This document shows positions 19,142-30,148 of a stretch of 64,000 bases of DNA, piece by piece. The notes beneath the pieces were generated by a model. That model was not told where the DNA came from. It saw nothing but the letters and a program-made list of their open reading frames with translations, and did no database searches. The DNA is from Lachnospiraceae bacterium. GTDB taxonomy: Bacteria; Bacillota; Clostridia; Lachnospirales; Lachnospiraceae. Every line of letters begins with the position of its first letter. Position 1 is the stretch's first letter. Made by a program: the position numbers and the translations under genes. Location of the stretch: assembly GCA_024690205.1 (NCBI GenBank), contig JAILCX010000069.1, positions 1 through 64,000 of the forward strand, given 5' to 3'.

Positions 19142-21124
19142 ATGAACTTCAAACTTCACTCTGATTATCAGCCTACCGGTGATCAGCCGCAGGCAATAAA
19201 AGAACTAGTCGAGGGTTTCAAAGCTGGCAACCAGTTTGAAACCCTGCTTGGTGTTACGGGGTCAGGTAAGACATTTACCATGGCCAATGTTATTGCGGCC
19301 TTAAATAAGCCGACTCTCATCATTTCCCATAACAAAACTCTGGCAGGACAGCTCTACGGAGAGATGAAGGAATTCTTCCCCGAGAACGCGGTGGAGTACT
19401 TTGTGTCCTACTACGATTACTACCAGCCCGAAGCCTATGTCCCTTCGTCAGATACATATATCGCCAAGGATTCATCGGTAAATGAGGAAATCGATAAGCT
19501 CAGGCTTTCCGCTACAGCTGCCCTTTCCGAAAGGAAGGACGTTATCGTTGTGGCTTCAGTATCATGTATATATGGTCTGGGTTCTCCGGATGATTACCAG
19601 GGAATGATGATATCGCTCCGCCCCGGTATGACCAGGGACAGGGACGATGTTATAAGAGACCTCATTGCAATGAGATACGACAGGAACGATATGGATCTTG
19701 AACGAAGCTGTTTCAGGGTTAGAGGAGACGTGCTCGAGATCAACCCTGCAATCGGCGGTGACTATATAATAAGAGTCGAGTTTTTCGGGGATGAGATAGA
19801 CAGGATAACAGAGGTCGATCCCTTAAGCGGCAGGCCTCATGCGTCATTAAACCACATTACGATCTTTCCCGCGTCGCATTACGTTGTTCCGGAAGACAAG
19901 ATGAAACATGCAGTCAAAGAGATAGGTGAAGAGCTTGAAAAGCAGATAAAACTTTTTAAGAGCGAAGATAAACTCATTGAAGCCCAGAGAATATCCGAAA
20001 GGACCAACTTCGATATGGAGATGATGCTTGAAACAGGCTTTTGCTCCGGCATAGAAAACTACTCAAGGTTTTTATCGGGACGCCGTGAAGGAGAACCGCC
20101 CTATACATTGATGGACTTCTTCGGAGACGATTATCTTATAATCATAGATGAGTCGCATATGACGATACCCCAGCTCGGGGCCATGTATGTTGGAGACCAC
20201 AGCAGGAAAGAAACACTTGTCGATTACGGATTCAGGCTTCCTTCAGCCAAGGATAACAGGCCTCTTAAATTTGAGGAATTCGAACAGAGAGTGGACCAGG
20301 TCCTCTTTGTATCCGCAACGCCGGCCAACTACGAAGTTGAGCATGAAATGTTAAGGACCGAACAGGTGATACGTCCCACGGGACTGCTCGATCCTGAGAT
20401 AAGCGTCCGTCCGGTGGAAGGCCAGATAGACGATCTTATAAAGGAAATAAGGACCGAAACGGCTCGAAACAACAAAGTCCTTATCACTACGCTTACCAAG
20501 CACATGGCTGAAGACCTGACCGATTATCTTAAGGAAGTCGGTATCAGGGTAAAATACCTGCATTCGGATATAGATACTCTGGAACGTGCCGAGATCATAA
20601 GGGATTTAAGACTTGATGTCTTTGATGTTCTGGTCGGAATAAACCTTTTAAGAGAAGGTCTTGATATTCCCGAGATATCGCTTGTTGCGATACTTGATGC
20701 GGATAAAGAAGGATTCCTTCGTTCCGAAACTTCCCTGATACAGACAGTCGGAAGGGCTGCAAGAAATGTTGACGGACATGTTATAATGTACGCTGATATC
20801 ATTACCGACTCGATGAAAAAAGCGATAGATGAAACGGCCAGAAGACGCAAGCTCCAGGATGAATACAACAAAGCTCACGGAATAACACCTAAGAGTATCG
20901 AAAAGGCCGTAAGGGATCTTATAAGTATCTCAAAGGATATCGAAAGAGAAAAACTGCGCTTTGAAAAGGATCCTGAGTCGATGAATAAAGATGAGCTTAA
21001 GAAACTTATCGATAAGGTTGAAAAGCGGATGCGTAAAGCGGCAGCAGAATTGGATTTCGAATCCGCAGCCGAGTTAAGGGATCAGCTTATCGAACTTCGA
21101 AATCATTATTCGGGCGAGAACTAA
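19142..21124 (+). CDS. uvrB: excinuclease ABC subunit B
   Basis: A 660-residue UvrB of normal length, the damage-verifying helicase-like subunit of nucleotide excision repair. Walker A is GVTGSGKT near residues 37-44. The beta-hairpin region contains [15 protein letters not shown], the helicase motifs include DESH and VGRAARN, and the C-terminal UVR domain that binds UvrC is at ~620-655. uvrA follows after 14 bases, so the two are cotranscribed. Confidence 0.98.
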   Translation: MNFKLHSDYQPTGDQPQAIKELVEGFKAGNQFETLLGVTGSGKTFTMANVIAALNKPTLIISHNKTLAGQLYGEMKEFFPENAVEYFVSYYDYYQPEAYVPSSDTYIAKDSSVNEEIDKLRLSATAALSERKDVIVVASVSCIYGLGSPDDYQGMMISLRPGMTRDRDDVIRDLIAMRYDRNDMDLERSCFRVRGDVLEINPAIGGDYIIRVEFFGDEIDRITEVDPLSGRPHASLNHITIFPASHYVVPEDKMKHAVKEIGEELEKQIKLFKSEDKLIEAQRISERTNFDMEMMLETGFCSGIENYSRFLSGRREGEPPYTLMDFFGDDYLIIIDESHMTIPQLGAMYVGDHSRKETLVDYGFRLPSAKDNRPLKFEEFEQRVDQVLFVSATPANYEVEHEMLRTEQVIRPTGLLDPEISVRPVEGQIDDLIKEIRTETARNNKVLITTLTKHMAEDLTDYLKEVGIRVKYLHSDIDTLERAEIIRDLRLDVFDVLVGINLLREGLDIPEISLVAILDADKEGFLRSETSLIQTVGRAARNVDGHVIMYADIITDSMKKAIDETARRRKLQDEYNKAHGITPKSIEKAVRDLISISKDIEREKLRFEKDPESMNKDELKKLIDKVEKRMRKAAAELDFESAAELRDQLIELRNHYSGEN

Positions 21125-21138
21125 AAACGGAAAAGAAA

Positions 21139-23985
21139 ATGAAAACGACACACATGAGACCTAAAGAATATATAAAGATAAGAGGTGCAGCCGAGAATAA
21201 CCTTCAAAAGATTGACCTTGACATACCAAGGAACGAGCTTGTGGTTATGACAGGACTGTCAGGTTCGGGAAAATCTTCCCTTGCATTCGATACGATATAT
21301 GCAGAGGGACAAAGAAGATACATGGAGTCATTGTCTTCATACGCAAGGCAGTTCCTCGGACAGATGGAAAAGCCGAATGTTGAATCGATAGAAGGACTCT
21401 CTCCCGCGATCTCGATAGACCAGAAATCCACCAACAGAAACCCCAGATCGACGGTCGGGACCGTTACGGAGATATATGACCATTTCAGGTTGCTTTATGC
21501 ACGTATAGGAATACCGCACTGTCCCCAATGCGGCCGTGTGATAGAAAAGCAGACTGTAGATCAGATGGTCGATACCATCATGGCTTTGGAACCCGGTTCA
21601 AAGATCCAGATACTCTCACCCGTGGTAAGAGGAAAAAAGGGACGTCATGAAAAGGTTCTGGACAGAGCACAAAAGAGCGGATTTGTACGTGCGATCGTGG
21701 ACGGAAACATGTATGAGCTTTCCGAAGAGATCGAGCTTGATAAAAATATTAAGCACAGCATAGATATCGTTATAGACAGACTCGTTATCAAGGAAGATAT
21801 AGAAAGCAGGCTTTCCGATTCGATAGAGACGGCAACCAAACTTGCCGAGGGATTGATGAAGGTTGATATCCAGGGGAAGGAGCCGTTAAACTTCAGCATG
21901 AGCTTTTCATGCCCTGACTGCGGTATATCGATCCCGGAGATAGAGCCCAGATGCTTTTCTTTCAACAATCCTTTCGGAGCGTGCCCGGTTTGTGCCGGAT
22001 TGGGATACAAGATGGAGTTTGATGCCGATCTTATCATTCCGGACAGAAGCTATTCGTTTAACGAAGGATTGGTGGCTGCTCCCGGATGGGCATCTTCCTG
22101 CAAGGAAGGAAGTTTTACCCATGCCCTTTTACTGGCTCTTGCAAAAGAGTATAAGTTCAGCCTTGATACCCCTTTTAAAAAGCTTCCGGAAAGTCTTCAG
22201 AACAAGCTTATCTATGGCGGACTTAAAGAAGTTATCGTTGAATATAAAGGACAAAGAGGAGAAGGAAGATACCCGGTTGTATTTGAGGGTATCGTTAAGA
22301 ATATCGAGCGCCGTTACAAAGAGACGTTTTCGGAGTCGATGAAGGCCGAATACGAGGAATTCATGCGGGTAAGCCCCTGCCAGGAGTGTAACGGACAAAG
22401 GCTTAAAAAGGAGTCGCTTGCAGTTACCGTTTCCGGAAAAAACATTCATGAAGTTACATCATTAAGTGTCAGGGAACTGCTCGAGTTTATGAACGGGATG
22501 GAGCTTTCCGAAAAGCAGAAGCTTGTCGGTGAGCAGGTAATAAAAGAGATAAAGGCAAGGGTCGGATTCCTTAATGATGTGGGACTTGATTATCTGACTC
22601 TTTCAAGAGCGACCGCATCGCTTTCGGGAGGCGAGGCACAAAGAATAAGGCTTGCCACCCAGATAGGTTCGGGTCTTGTCGGAGTATGCTATATACTCGA
22701 TGAGCCAAGTATCGGACTTCACCAAAGAGATAACGGAAAACTCCTTGAGACACTTAAGCATCTGCGTGATCTTGGAAATACGCTGATAGTCGTTGAACAC
22801 GATGAAGAGACCATGAGAGAAGCCGACTGTATCGTGGATATCGGCCCGGGAGCCGGACACCAGGGTGGAAAAGTCGTAGCCATCGGAACCGCCGAAGAGA
22901 TCATGAAAGTGCCCGAATCAATAACCGGACAATACTTAAGCGGCAAAAAGAAGATAGAAGTTCCGGCAAAGAGAAGAAAGGCAAAGGAGTTCCTTACAGT
23001 TAAAGGGGCAGCTGAAAATAACCTTAAGTCGATCGATGTCAAATTCCCCATAGGAGTTTTTACCTGCGTGACCGGAGTATCGGGGTCGGGCAAAAGCTCA
23101 CTGGTCAATGAGATCCTTTATAAGCGTCTTGCCAAGGATCTTAACAGAGCGCATATAATTCCCGGAAAGCACGACAAGATACTCGGCATAAACAAGCTTG
23201 ATAAAGTCATTAACATAGACCAGTCACCGATCGGAAGAACACCCAGGTCAAACCCTGCAACATACACCGGAGCTTTTGACCTTATAAGAGACCTTTTTGC
23301 ATCAACTCCTGATGCCAAAGCCAAAGGTTACAGCAAGGGAAGATTCAGCTTTAATGTTAAGGGCGGAAGATGTGAAGCGTGTTCCGGTGACGGTATCGTA
23401 AAGATCGAGATGCATTTCCTTCCCGATGTATACGTGCCCTGTGAGGTCTGCGGAGGAAAGAGATATAACCGCGAAACCCTCGATGTTAAGTACAAGGGAA
23501 AGAGCATTTATGATGTACTTGATATGACGGTTGAAGATGCCGTTCCTTTCTTTGAAAACGTTCCGAGCATCAGAAGAAAGATAGAAACGATGAATGATGT
23601 CGGCCTCTCATACCTAAAACTCGGACAGCCCTCGACTACGTTATCGGGTGGTGAGGCGCAGAGGATAAAGCTTGCAACGGAGTTAAGCAAAAAGAGCACC
23701 GGAAACACCATCTATATTCTGGATGAGCCGACGACAGGACTTCATTTTGAGGATGTAAACAAGCTTATAGAGATAATCCAGAGGCTTGTTGATGACGGAA
23801 ACACGGCGGTTGTCATAGAACATAACCTTGATGTGATAAAGTGCGCCGACTACATAATCGACATGGGTCCCGAGGGCGGAGACAGAGGCGGAACGGTCAT
23901 TGCCGAAGGTACTCCCGAGGAGGTTTGTAAGGTTAAAAAATCATATACGGGAAAATTTATTCAGAAAATGCTTAAAAAGTATTAA
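21139..23985 (+). CDS. uvrA: excinuclease ABC subunit A
   Basis: A 948-residue UvrA, the DNA-damage-scanning ATPase. It has two ABC modules with Walker A motifs GLSGSGKSS and GVSGSGKSS and signatures [12 protein letters not shown] and [12 protein letters not shown]. Zinc-binding pairs are CPQC, CPDC/CPVC, CQEC and CEAC/CEVC. Length and domain order are standard. A terminator follows at 24021. Confidence 0.98.
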   Translation: MKTTHMRPKEYIKIRGAAENNLQKIDLDIPRNELVVMTGLSGSGKSSLAFDTIYAEGQRRYMESLSSYARQFLGQMEKPNVESIEGLSPAISIDQKSTNRNPRSTVGTVTEIYDHFRLLYARIGIPHCPQCGRVIEKQTVDQMVDTIMALEPGSKIQILSPVVRGKKGRHEKVLDRAQKSGFVRAIVDGNMYELSEEIELDKNIKHSIDIVIDRLVIKEDIESRLSDSIETATKLAEGLMKVDIQGKEPLNFSMSFSCPDCGISIPEIEPRCFSFNNPFGACPVCAGLGYKMEFDADLIIPDRSYSFNEGLVAAPGWASSCKEGSFTHALLLALAKEYKFSLDTPFKKLPESLQNKLIYGGLKEVIVEYKGQRGEGRYPVVFEGIVKNIERRYKETFSESMKAEYEEFMRVSPCQECNGQRLKKESLAVTVSGKNIHEVTSLSVRELLEFMNGMELSEKQKLVGEQVIKEIKARVGFLNDVGLDYLTLSRATASLSGGEAQRIRLATQIGSGLVGVCYILDEPSIGLHQRDNGKLLETLKHLRDLGNTLIVVEHDEETMREADCIVDIGPGAGHQGGKVVAIGTAEEIMKVPESITGQYLSGKKKIEVPAKRRKAKEFLTVKGAAENNLKSIDVKFPIGVFTCVTGVSGSGKSSLVNEILYKRLAKDLNRAHIIPGKHDKILGINKLDKVINIDQSPIGRTPRSNPATYTGAFDLIRDLFASTPDAKAKGYSKGRFSFNVKGGRCEACSGDGIVKIEMHFLPDVYVPCEVCGGKRYNRETLDVKYKGKSIYDVLDMTVEDAVPFFENVPSIRRKIETMNDVGLSYLKLGQPSTTLSGGEAQRIKLATELSKKSTGNTIYILDEPTTGLHFEDVNKLIEIIQRLVDDGNTAVVIEHNLDVIKCADYIIDMGPEGGDRGGTVIAEGTPEEVCKVKKSYTGKFIQKMLKKY

Positions 23986-24020
23986 GAAATGTTTTAATCT
24001 GTCCGATAAATATATCGCAA

Positions 24021-24066
24021 GGATGCATTGACCAAGACGGGATGTCTTAAAGATGCGTCCTTTTTT
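24021..24066 (+). terminator. Rho-independent terminator after uvrA
   Basis: Outer stem GGATGCAT (24021-24028) pairs with ATGCGTCC (24053-24060) with one G-T wobble. An inner stem AAGAC/GTCTT sits within it, and a run of six T follows. It separates the uvr unit from the mbl unit. Confidence 0.8.
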
Positions 24067-24125
24067 GTTGTTTGGGACGCGTTTTGACAACTCAATAAAA
24101 CTATCTTAAAAAAATATGAAATCTC

Positions 24126-24154
24126 TTTCAAAATCCTGTGCTTTCATATATAAT
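24126..24154 (+). promoter_or_regulatory. promoter of the mbl operon
   Basis: -35 TTTCAA (24126-24131), 17-base spacer, consensus -10 TATAAT (24149-24154), 37 bases before the mbl start. A second candidate lies upstream: TTGACA (24074-24079), 17 bases, then a weak -10 TAAAAA (24097-24102). Confidence 0.6.
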
Positions 24155-24191
24155 TAATTGGAAAATCACAAAGATTGAAAGGGAGAGTAAG

Positions 24192-25190
24192 ATGCCATCT
24201 TTTACAGATATAGGAATTGATCTGGGAACAGCCAGCATTCTGGTTTATATAAGAGGACGCGGAGTAGTACTTAAAGAGCCCTCAGTAGTAGCATTTGACA
24301 GAGATACAAACAAGGTTAAGGCGATCGGCGAGGACGCAAGACTCATGCTCGGTCGTACACCCAGCAATATAATTGCGGTACGTCCTTTAAGACAGGGCGT
24401 TATCTCTGACTATAAAGTTACCGAGCAGATGATGAAATATTTCATACAGAAGGCTCTCGGTAAAAAGACATTCAGAAAGCCCAGGATTGCCGTCTGCGTA
24501 CCTTCCGGAGTTACGGAAGTAGAAAAGAAGGCGGTTGAAGACGCTACGATGATGGCAGGTGCCAGAGAGGTTTCCATCATAGAGGAGCCCATTGCGGCAG
24601 CTATCGGAGCGGGAATAGATATCTCGAGACCATACGGAAACATGATAGTAGATATAGGAGGAGGAACTTCCGATATCGCTGTTATCTCTCTCGGAGGAAC
24701 CGTTGTATCGGCTTCCATAAAGATAGCCGGTGACGACTTTGACGAGGCGCTGGTCCGTTACATGAGAAAGAAACATAATCTGCATATAGGTGAAAGAACT
24801 GCCGAGGATATGAAGATCAAGATCGGTACGGCTTTCAGGGGATCGCCGAATGAGACGATGGCAGTAAGGGGACGTAACCTTATTACCGGACTTCCCATCA
24901 CGGTCGAGGTTTCATCCGAAGAAACGGAAGAAGCACTCCGCGAAGCCACATCCCAGATCATCGAAGCCATCCACGGAGTTCTGGAGCAGACTCCTCCCGA
25001 ATTGGCAGCGGATATCGCCGACAGGGGAATCGTCCTTACGGGCGGAGGAAGCCTGCTGAACGGCTTGGAAGAGCTCATATCCGAAAAGACGGGAATAAAC
25101 ACCATGACAGCCGAAGATCCGATGACTGCGGTTGCGATCGGTACCGGTAAATACGTCGAGTTCCTGTCGGGATATAAGGGCGAGGCATAG
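24192..25190 (+). CDS. mbl: MreB/Mbl-family actin-like cell-shape protein
   Basis: A 332-residue bacterial actin that guides lateral wall synthesis. Nucleotide-binding motifs are IDLGTAS (phosphate 1), VDIGGGTSD (phosphate 2) and LTGGGSLL (adenosine). I chose the ATG at 24192 after GGGAGAG; the open frame extends upstream to 24138 without a ribosome site. The direct link to two flagellar rod genes matches the mbl-flhO-flhP order known in Bacillus, which is why I use mbl and not mreB. No mreC/mreD follow, which also favours this. Confidence 0.93.
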   Translation: MPSFTDIGIDLGTASILVYIRGRGVVLKEPSVVAFDRDTNKVKAIGEDARLMLGRTPSNIIAVRPLRQGVISDYKVTEQMMKYFIQKALGKKTFRKPRIAVCVPSGVTEVEKKAVEDATMMAGAREVSIIEEPIAAAIGAGIDISRPYGNMIVDIGGGTSDIAVISLGGTVVSASIKIAGDDFDEALVRYMRKKHNLHIGERTAEDMKIKIGTAFRGSPNETMAVRGRNLITGLPITVEVSSEETEEALREATSQIIEAIHGVLEQTPPELAADIADRGIVLTGGGSLLNGLEELISEKTGINTMTAEDPMTAVAIGTGKYVEFLSGYKGEA

Positions 25191-25204
25191 AAAGGAAATA
25201 AAGA

Positions 25205-25984
25205 ATGGTAAAAGGACTGTACACCGCCTGGACGGGAATGATCCAACAGGAACGCAGAATGGATGTGTTGACGAACAATCTCGCCAACGCTGATACCAAC
25301 GGATACAAAAAGGAAGGTGCTACAGCCCAGTCATTTGACGCCATGCTTGCTTTCAAGATAAAGGACGCATCGGAAGGATACGGTACCGCCAAAAGACTCG
25401 GATACAATAACCCGGGTGTTAAGATAGGCGAAGGTTATACCGATTTTTCCCAGGGTCCGGTCAAGGAAACTTCTAATACCTTTGATCTGGCACTTACGGA
25501 CAAAGGATTCTTTGCAATAGAGTTCCAGGATAAATCCGGGAACACTTCTGTAAAATATACCAGAGACGGAAATTTCACATTGGATGCGGAAGGGTATCTT
25601 AAGACTCAGGACGGAGACTTTGTTCTTAATCCTGACGGAGAGCATATTCAGATAAGTACCCTGATCCCCGATACCGTTATAAATACGAGCGGACAGATAG
25701 TTCAGGACGGACGCGTGGTTGCAAATATCCAGGTTACCGACTTTGAAGATTACAACTATCTGAAAAGGTACGGCGAGAACTATTTTGAGCCCATTGAAGG
25801 GGCGACACAGACCGAGTCATCGGCACAGATCTATTCGGGATTTCTGGAGACGGCAAACATTTCGGTAGCATCTGAAATGGTTGACATGATCACCGTACAA
25901 AGAGCTTATGAAAGCAATCAGAAACTGATAACAACGATAGATTCGACACTTGATATAGCAGCTAACCAGATCGGAAAGCTGTAA
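25205..25984 (+). CDS. flhO: flagellar basal-body rod protein, FlhO/FlgF type
   Basis: A 259-residue flagellar rod/hook-family protein. The N-terminal rod signature (NNLANADTNGYKKE) and the C-terminal helix with the conserved SEMVDMITVQRAYE are both present, with the extra beta domain between. It is exported by the flagellar type III apparatus and has no Sec signal. It forms part of the rod through the cell wall. A second paralogue follows after 23 bases. Confidence 0.92.
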   Translation: MVKGLYTAWTGMIQQERRMDVLTNNLANADTNGYKKEGATAQSFDAMLAFKIKDASEGYGTAKRLGYNNPGVKIGEGYTDFSQGPVKETSNTFDLALTDKGFFAIEFQDKSGNTSVKYTRDGNFTLDAEGYLKTQDGDFVLNPDGEHIQISTLIPDTVINTSGQIVQDGRVVANIQVTDFEDYNYLKRYGENYFEPIEGATQTESSAQIYSGFLETANISVASEMVDMITVQRAYESNQKLITTIDSTLDIAANQIGKL

Positions 25985-26007
25985 GAAACGTAAGGAGGTA
26001 TAGATAA

Positions 26008-26826
26008 ATGGTAAGAAGTTTATGGACAGCCGCTACGGGAATGAATGCCCAGCAGACAAATGTTGATACTATAGCCAACAACCTTGCTAACGTTAATACA
26101 ATGGGATATAAGACACAGGCAGCGCAGTTTAAATCGCTGCTTTACCAGAATCTTCAGACGGCGACAACTACCGCAAACGGAGATCCCAAACCTACTTCTT
26201 CACAGGTGGGATTAGGTGTCAGAAACTCATCCATCAACTCGATATTTACTCAGGGAAGCCTGCTTGATTCACAGTCTGATACCGCTTTTGCGATAGAAGG
26301 TGAAGGTTTCTTTGCGGTAAGAAATACAAGCGGAGAAACTGTTTATACAAGAAACGGTGACTTCACCTGGGCAACCAACGGAACGGCGGGAATGATGCTG
26401 ACTACTCAGGACGGACTCCCGGTACTTGATACAACAGGAAAGCCCATCACTTTGGGAAACCAGTATATGACAAGCCGTATCACCATCACGGCAGCAGGAG
26501 AAGTTTGCTATCCCGATGCCAACAACAATCCGCAGTCACTCGGAATAAAGATAGGTGTGTTCCAGTTCAATAACCCCGGAGGCTTGTTCAGAACGGGAGA
26601 TACATTGTGGAAGGCAACCGCTGCATCCGGTGCAGCTGTCAATGAAGCTACAAGCAACAATGTTCAGAAATCAAAAGTTGTACAGGGATACCTTGAAGGT
26701 TCGAATGTTCAGGTTGCGACAGAGATGGTAAACCTCATCGTTGCCCAGAGAGCATATGAGATGAACTCCAAGGCGATCACCACAACGGATGAGATGATGC
26801 AGACAGCAAACAATCTTAAGAGATAA
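26008..26826 (+). CDS. flgG: flagellar basal-body rod protein, FlhP/FlgG type
   Basis: A 272-residue distal-rod family protein, paralogous to the gene before it. It shows the rod motif NNLANVNTMGYKTQ at the N-terminus and EMVNLIVAQRAYEMNSKA at the C-terminus. The middle region is longer and richer in Thr/Asn/Gln than in the paralogue. AAGGAGG is present upstream. Whether it is best called FlgG or FlhP needs phylogeny; position supports FlhP. Confidence 0.92.
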   Translation: MVRSLWTAATGMNAQQTNVDTIANNLANVNTMGYKTQAAQFKSLLYQNLQTATTTANGDPKPTSSQVGLGVRNSSINSIFTQGSLLDSQSDTAFAIEGEGFFAVRNTSGETVYTRNGDFTWATNGTAGMMLTTQDGLPVLDTTGKPITLGNQYMTSRITITAAGEVCYPDANNNPQSLGIKIGVFQFNNPGGLFRTGDTLWKATAASGAAVNEATSNNVQKSKVVQGYLEGSNVQVATEMVNLIVAQRAYEMNSKAITTTDEMMQTANNLKR

Positions 26827-26845
26827 ACGATAAACGGAGCGAGAT

Positions 26846-27202
26846 ATGGACGTAGGTAATCTTTCAAGTGCATATGCCGAGTATTACCAGGCGCAGAACA
26901 CGGCAACAAACGCTCTTTCCGAGAGCATAAAGAACAAGGATTATAACACCGCATCCGAAGACGAACTGCTGGGGGCATGCAAACAGTTTGAAGCATATTT
27001 CCTTGAACAGGTCTTTAAAGCCATGCAAAAAACAGTTGATGCAATGGCTGACAATTCTACGACTACCAACTATACGAACAGTATGGTGGATTATTTCAGA
27101 GACGGAGCGATCACATCGATCGCCCAGACTTCTACGGATAATCAGGGTCTCGGCCTTGCCCAGACTCTTTATGAACAGATGAAACGCAATTATAATCTGT
27201 AA
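26846..27202 (+). CDS. rod-binding protein (FlgJ N-terminal-like rod cap)
   Basis: A 118-residue protein matching only the rod-binding domain of FlgJ (ACKQFEAYFLEQVFKAM and QGLGLAQTLYEQM). The muramidase half found in proteobacterial FlgJ is absent, as is usual in Firmicutes. It should cap and guide rod assembly, acting with the two rod proteins encoded just upstream. It ends four bases before recD2. Confidence 0.85.
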   Translation: MDVGNLSSAYAEYYQAQNTATNALSESIKNKDYNTASEDELLGACKQFEAYFLEQVFKAMQKTVDAMADNSTTTNYTNSMVDYFRDGAITSIAQTSTDNQGLGLAQTLYEQMKRNYNL

Positions 27203-27206
27203 TTTC

Positions 27207-29444
27207 ATGGAACAGATCACCGGTTATATCGACCACATTATCTATGAAAACAATGAAAACGGTTATAAGGTGCTCTTGCTCGTCGATCCGGACGGGCAGG
27301 AGCTCGTTTGCGTCGGAACTATACCCGGAGTGGATAACGGCATGTCTTTACGTCTTGAGGGAGAGTTCGTGGAGCATCCGACTTACGGACGTCAGCTTAA
27401 AGTCATAAAGTTCGAAGAAGTGATCCCGGATGATACTGCCGGGATCGAAAGATATCTGTCGTCAGGAGCCATCAAAGGGATAGGAGAAAGCCTGGCCAAG
27501 AGAATAGTCGCCAAATTCGGTACGGACACCTTCAGGATCATGGAAAAAGAGCCGGAGCGCCTTGCCGAGGTAAAGGGTATAAGCTTAAGGATCGCAGGTG
27601 AGATCGGCTCCCAGGTATATGAAAAAAGAGAACTGAGGCAGGCTTTCATATTCCTTCAAAAATACGGAATCAGCAATAATCTTGCAGTAAAGATATTTGA
27701 AAGATACAGGGATTCCCTATACGGGGTCATGATGGAGAATCCCTACAGGATAGCCGAGGATATCTCAGGTGTCGGGTTTAAGACCGCAGATGAGATAGCA
27801 TCAAGGATGGGTATAAACGTTGATTCCGAATACAGGATCGGTTCGGGAACCCTCTATGCACTTCAGTGTGCGGGAGCGGACGGAAATGTTTATCTTCCGC
27901 TTGAAGAACTACTTGATAAGGCATCGGAAATACTTTCCGTTGAAAAAGAACATATCTATCCGATCGTTGAAAATCTTGCTGTTGATAAAAAGATCATCGT
28001 AAGACAGGGAAAAGTGTATCTTCCCTCGTTCTATCACAGTGAACTTTCATGCGCGGTAATGCTCAAGGAACTCAATGTTTCGATGGATGAGCGTGAGTTC
28101 GAGCGCGAAAAAAAGAGGATAAACGAAGTCATCAAAAAGGTACTTCGTGAAAACGGCCTCCAGCCGGATGATCTGCAGATGGATGCACTGTATAAATGCG
28201 TTAAGAACGGAGTGACCATCATCTCCGGAGGTCCCGGAACAGGCAAAACCACCACGATCAATACCCTTATCCGATATTTTGATGAAGAAGGGATGGATAT
28301 CATGCTTGCCGCTCCGACAGGAAGAGCCGCAAAGCGCATGCAGGAAGCAACCGGGTATGAGGCCAGGACGATCCACCGTCTCCTTGAAGTGAACGGAGGG
28401 ATGCTTCTTGATGAAAGAAGCCCGAGATTTGAAAGAAACAGCGAAAATCCGCTCGAGACAGATGTTGTTATCATCGATGAGATGTCAATGATAGACATTC
28501 ACCTTTTCAAGGCGCTTTTAAGTGCCATAAGTGTCGGAACGCGTCTTGTTATGGTCGGAGACGTCGACCAGCTGCCATCGGTTGGCCCGGGCCAGGTCCT
28601 TAAGGATCTTATCGATTCCGGGGCTTTTTCAACGGTCATCCTAAAAAGGATATTCAGACAGGACGGAGAGTCCGATATCGTCGTAAATGCCCACAAGATA
28701 AACGAAGGAAAGCAGATCGCACTTGATAACAAGAGCAAGGATTTCTTTTTTCTTGAAAGAAATGACAGCCGTGTGATCTACAAACATATGGTTCAGCTTA
28801 TCACGGAAAAGCTTCCGGGATACGTTGATGCGACACCTTTTGATATACAGGTACTTACACCGATGAAAAAAGGAAATCTCGGTGTTGAGACGTTAAATGG
28901 TATACTCCAGCAGTATCTTAACCCCAATGACGGGACAAAGGCTGAATACGAATATAAGGACAGGATATTCCGTACCGGAGACAAGGTCATGCAGGTAAAG
29001 AACGATTACCAGCTGGAATGGCAGGTCTTAAGCCGATATAACATCCCCGTTGATTCGGGAAAAGGAGTATTCAACGGAGATACGGGAGTTATAAAGAGCA
29101 TAGATAATGCCGGAAGGATCCTGACCGTTGAATTTGATGAAAAAAGGCAGGTCGATTATGATTTTTCATCACTTGATGAGCTGGAGCTTGCTTATGCCGT
29201 GACAGTGCATAAATCGCAGGGGTCCGAGTATCCCGCGGTCATCTTTCCGATCCTTCAGGGGCCCAGGATGCTCCTTAACAGGAATCTCTTTTACACGGCG
29301 GTAACAAGAGCAAAAAAGTGCGTTACCATTCTCGGAGATCCGCAAACGGTCAGGTTGATGATCGAAAATGAAAACACGAACGACAGGTACACGAGTCTTA
29401 AGGACAGGATAAAGGAGGTGATGGGTACCGTTGATCAAACGTAA
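27207..29444 (+). CDS. recD2: RecD2 family SF1B DNA helicase
   Basis: A 745-residue 5'-3' helicase of the RecD2/YrrC type, independent of RecBC. The N-terminal domain contains helix-hairpin-helix-like repeats (IKGIGESLAKRIV and ISGVGFKTADEIA). Walker A is GGPGTGKTT at 341-349, motif II is IDEMSM, and the C-terminal motif VHKSQGSEYP is present. Roles in mismatch repair and replication-fork maintenance are known for the family. Its position between flagellar and competence-like genes looks like operon fusion, not a functional link. Confidence 0.95.
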   Translation: MEQITGYIDHIIYENNENGYKVLLLVDPDGQELVCVGTIPGVDNGMSLRLEGEFVEHPTYGRQLKVIKFEEVIPDDTAGIERYLSSGAIKGIGESLAKRIVAKFGTDTFRIMEKEPERLAEVKGISLRIAGEIGSQVYEKRELRQAFIFLQKYGISNNLAVKIFERYRDSLYGVMMENPYRIAEDISGVGFKTADEIASRMGINVDSEYRIGSGTLYALQCAGADGNVYLPLEELLDKASEILSVEKEHIYPIVENLAVDKKIIVRQGKVYLPSFYHSELSCAVMLKELNVSMDEREFEREKKRINEVIKKVLRENGLQPDDLQMDALYKCVKNGVTIISGGPGTGKTTTINTLIRYFDEEGMDIMLAAPTGRAAKRMQEATGYEARTIHRLLEVNGGMLLDERSPRFERNSENPLETDVVIIDEMSMIDIHLFKALLSAISVGTRLVMVGDVDQLPSVGPGQVLKDLIDSGAFSTVILKRIFRQDGESDIVVNAHKINEGKQIALDNKSKDFFFLERNDSRVIYKHMVQLITEKLPGYVDATPFDIQVLTPMKKGNLGVETLNGILQQYLNPNDGTKAEYEYKDRIFRTGDKVMQVKNDYQLEWQVLSRYNIPVDSGKGVFNGDTGVIKSIDNAGRILTVEFDEKRQVDYDFSSLDELELAYAVTVHKSQGSEYPAVIFPILQGPRMLLNRNLFYTAVTRAKKCVTILGDPQTVRLMIENENTNDRYTSLKDRIKEVMGTVDQT

Positions 29445-30135
29445 ACTGAATGATCTTTTTTTTCCGCCAAGATGCGCCCTGTGCGATGAGGCAGTACTCC
29501 CTGATGAAGGAAATATCTGCAGTGAATGCCGGATGAAGCTTTCATACATAGAAGAGCCGTATTGCTTAAAATGCGGTAAGGCACTTCGGGAAGAAAAGGA
29601 ATACTGCAGGGATTGTTCCGTAAGGATGCACTATTTTAAAAGGGGTGTTTCGGTGTTCGATTACGGAAGCATATCCGATTCACTCTACAGGTTCAAAAAC
29701 AGGGGAAGAGCCGAGTATGCATCGTTTTATGCACGTGAGATAGTTAAAAAAAGAGGCGGTTTTATAAGGCATGTCAATCCGGATATACTCATTCCGGTGC
29801 CGATCCATCGATCTAAACTTCTAAAGAGGGGATATGATCAGTCCCTCGTTCTTTGCAAAGAGATTTCCCACCTTACAAAAATACCATTTAGAACCGACGT
29901 GGTCATCAGGGATAAAAAGACGGTTCCGCTCAAGGATCTGGGGCTTGCAGAGCGCCAAAATAATTTAAATAAGGCTTTCAAAATAGGGGCGGATGATGTA
30001 AAATTAAAGACGATCATGATTGTAGACGACATCTACACTACGGGCAGTACGATAGACGAAATATCACGTACATTGCTCGGCAGGTTCCCATGTGAAATTT
30101 ATTTTATTACCCTTACCTCGGGCAGGGGTATATAG
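29431..30135 (+). CDS. comFC: ComFC-like phosphoribosyltransferase-fold protein
   Basis: A 234-residue protein with an N-terminal zinc ribbon (CALC, CSEC, CLKC, CRDC) and a C-terminal phosphoribosyltransferase fold with the PRPP loop VDDIYTTGST. ComFC is needed for DNA uptake in naturally competent Firmicutes, but it is widespread in non-competent ones too. The start is TTG at 29431: GGAGG lies 12 bases upstream and no ATG fits. It overlaps recD2 by 14 bases. The comFC-yvyF order with the next gene is conserved in Bacillus. Confidence 0.9.
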   Translation: MIKRKLNDLFFPPRCALCDEAVLPDEGNICSECRMKLSYIEEPYCLKCGKALREEKEYCRDCSVRMHYFKRGVSVFDYGSISDSLYRFKNRGRAEYASFYAREIVKKRGGFIRHVNPDILIPVPIHRSKLLKRGYDQSLVLCKEISHLTKIPFRTDVVIRDKKTVPLKDLGLAERQNNLNKAFKIGADDVKLKTIMIVDDIYTTGSTIDEISRTLLGRFPCEIYFITLTSGRGI

Positions 30136-30148
30136 AAAGGACTCATTT

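Noticed and set aside
24758..25246. A 162-residue minus-strand frame opposite mbl
   Set aside because: Antisense to a conserved actin-fold gene, Ser/Pro-rich, typical of a shadow frame.
25205..26826. Recent tandem duplication of the two flagellar rod genes
   Set aside because: The two are clear paralogues only at the terminal helices; middle regions differ widely, and both correspond to the long-established FlhO/FlhP pair.
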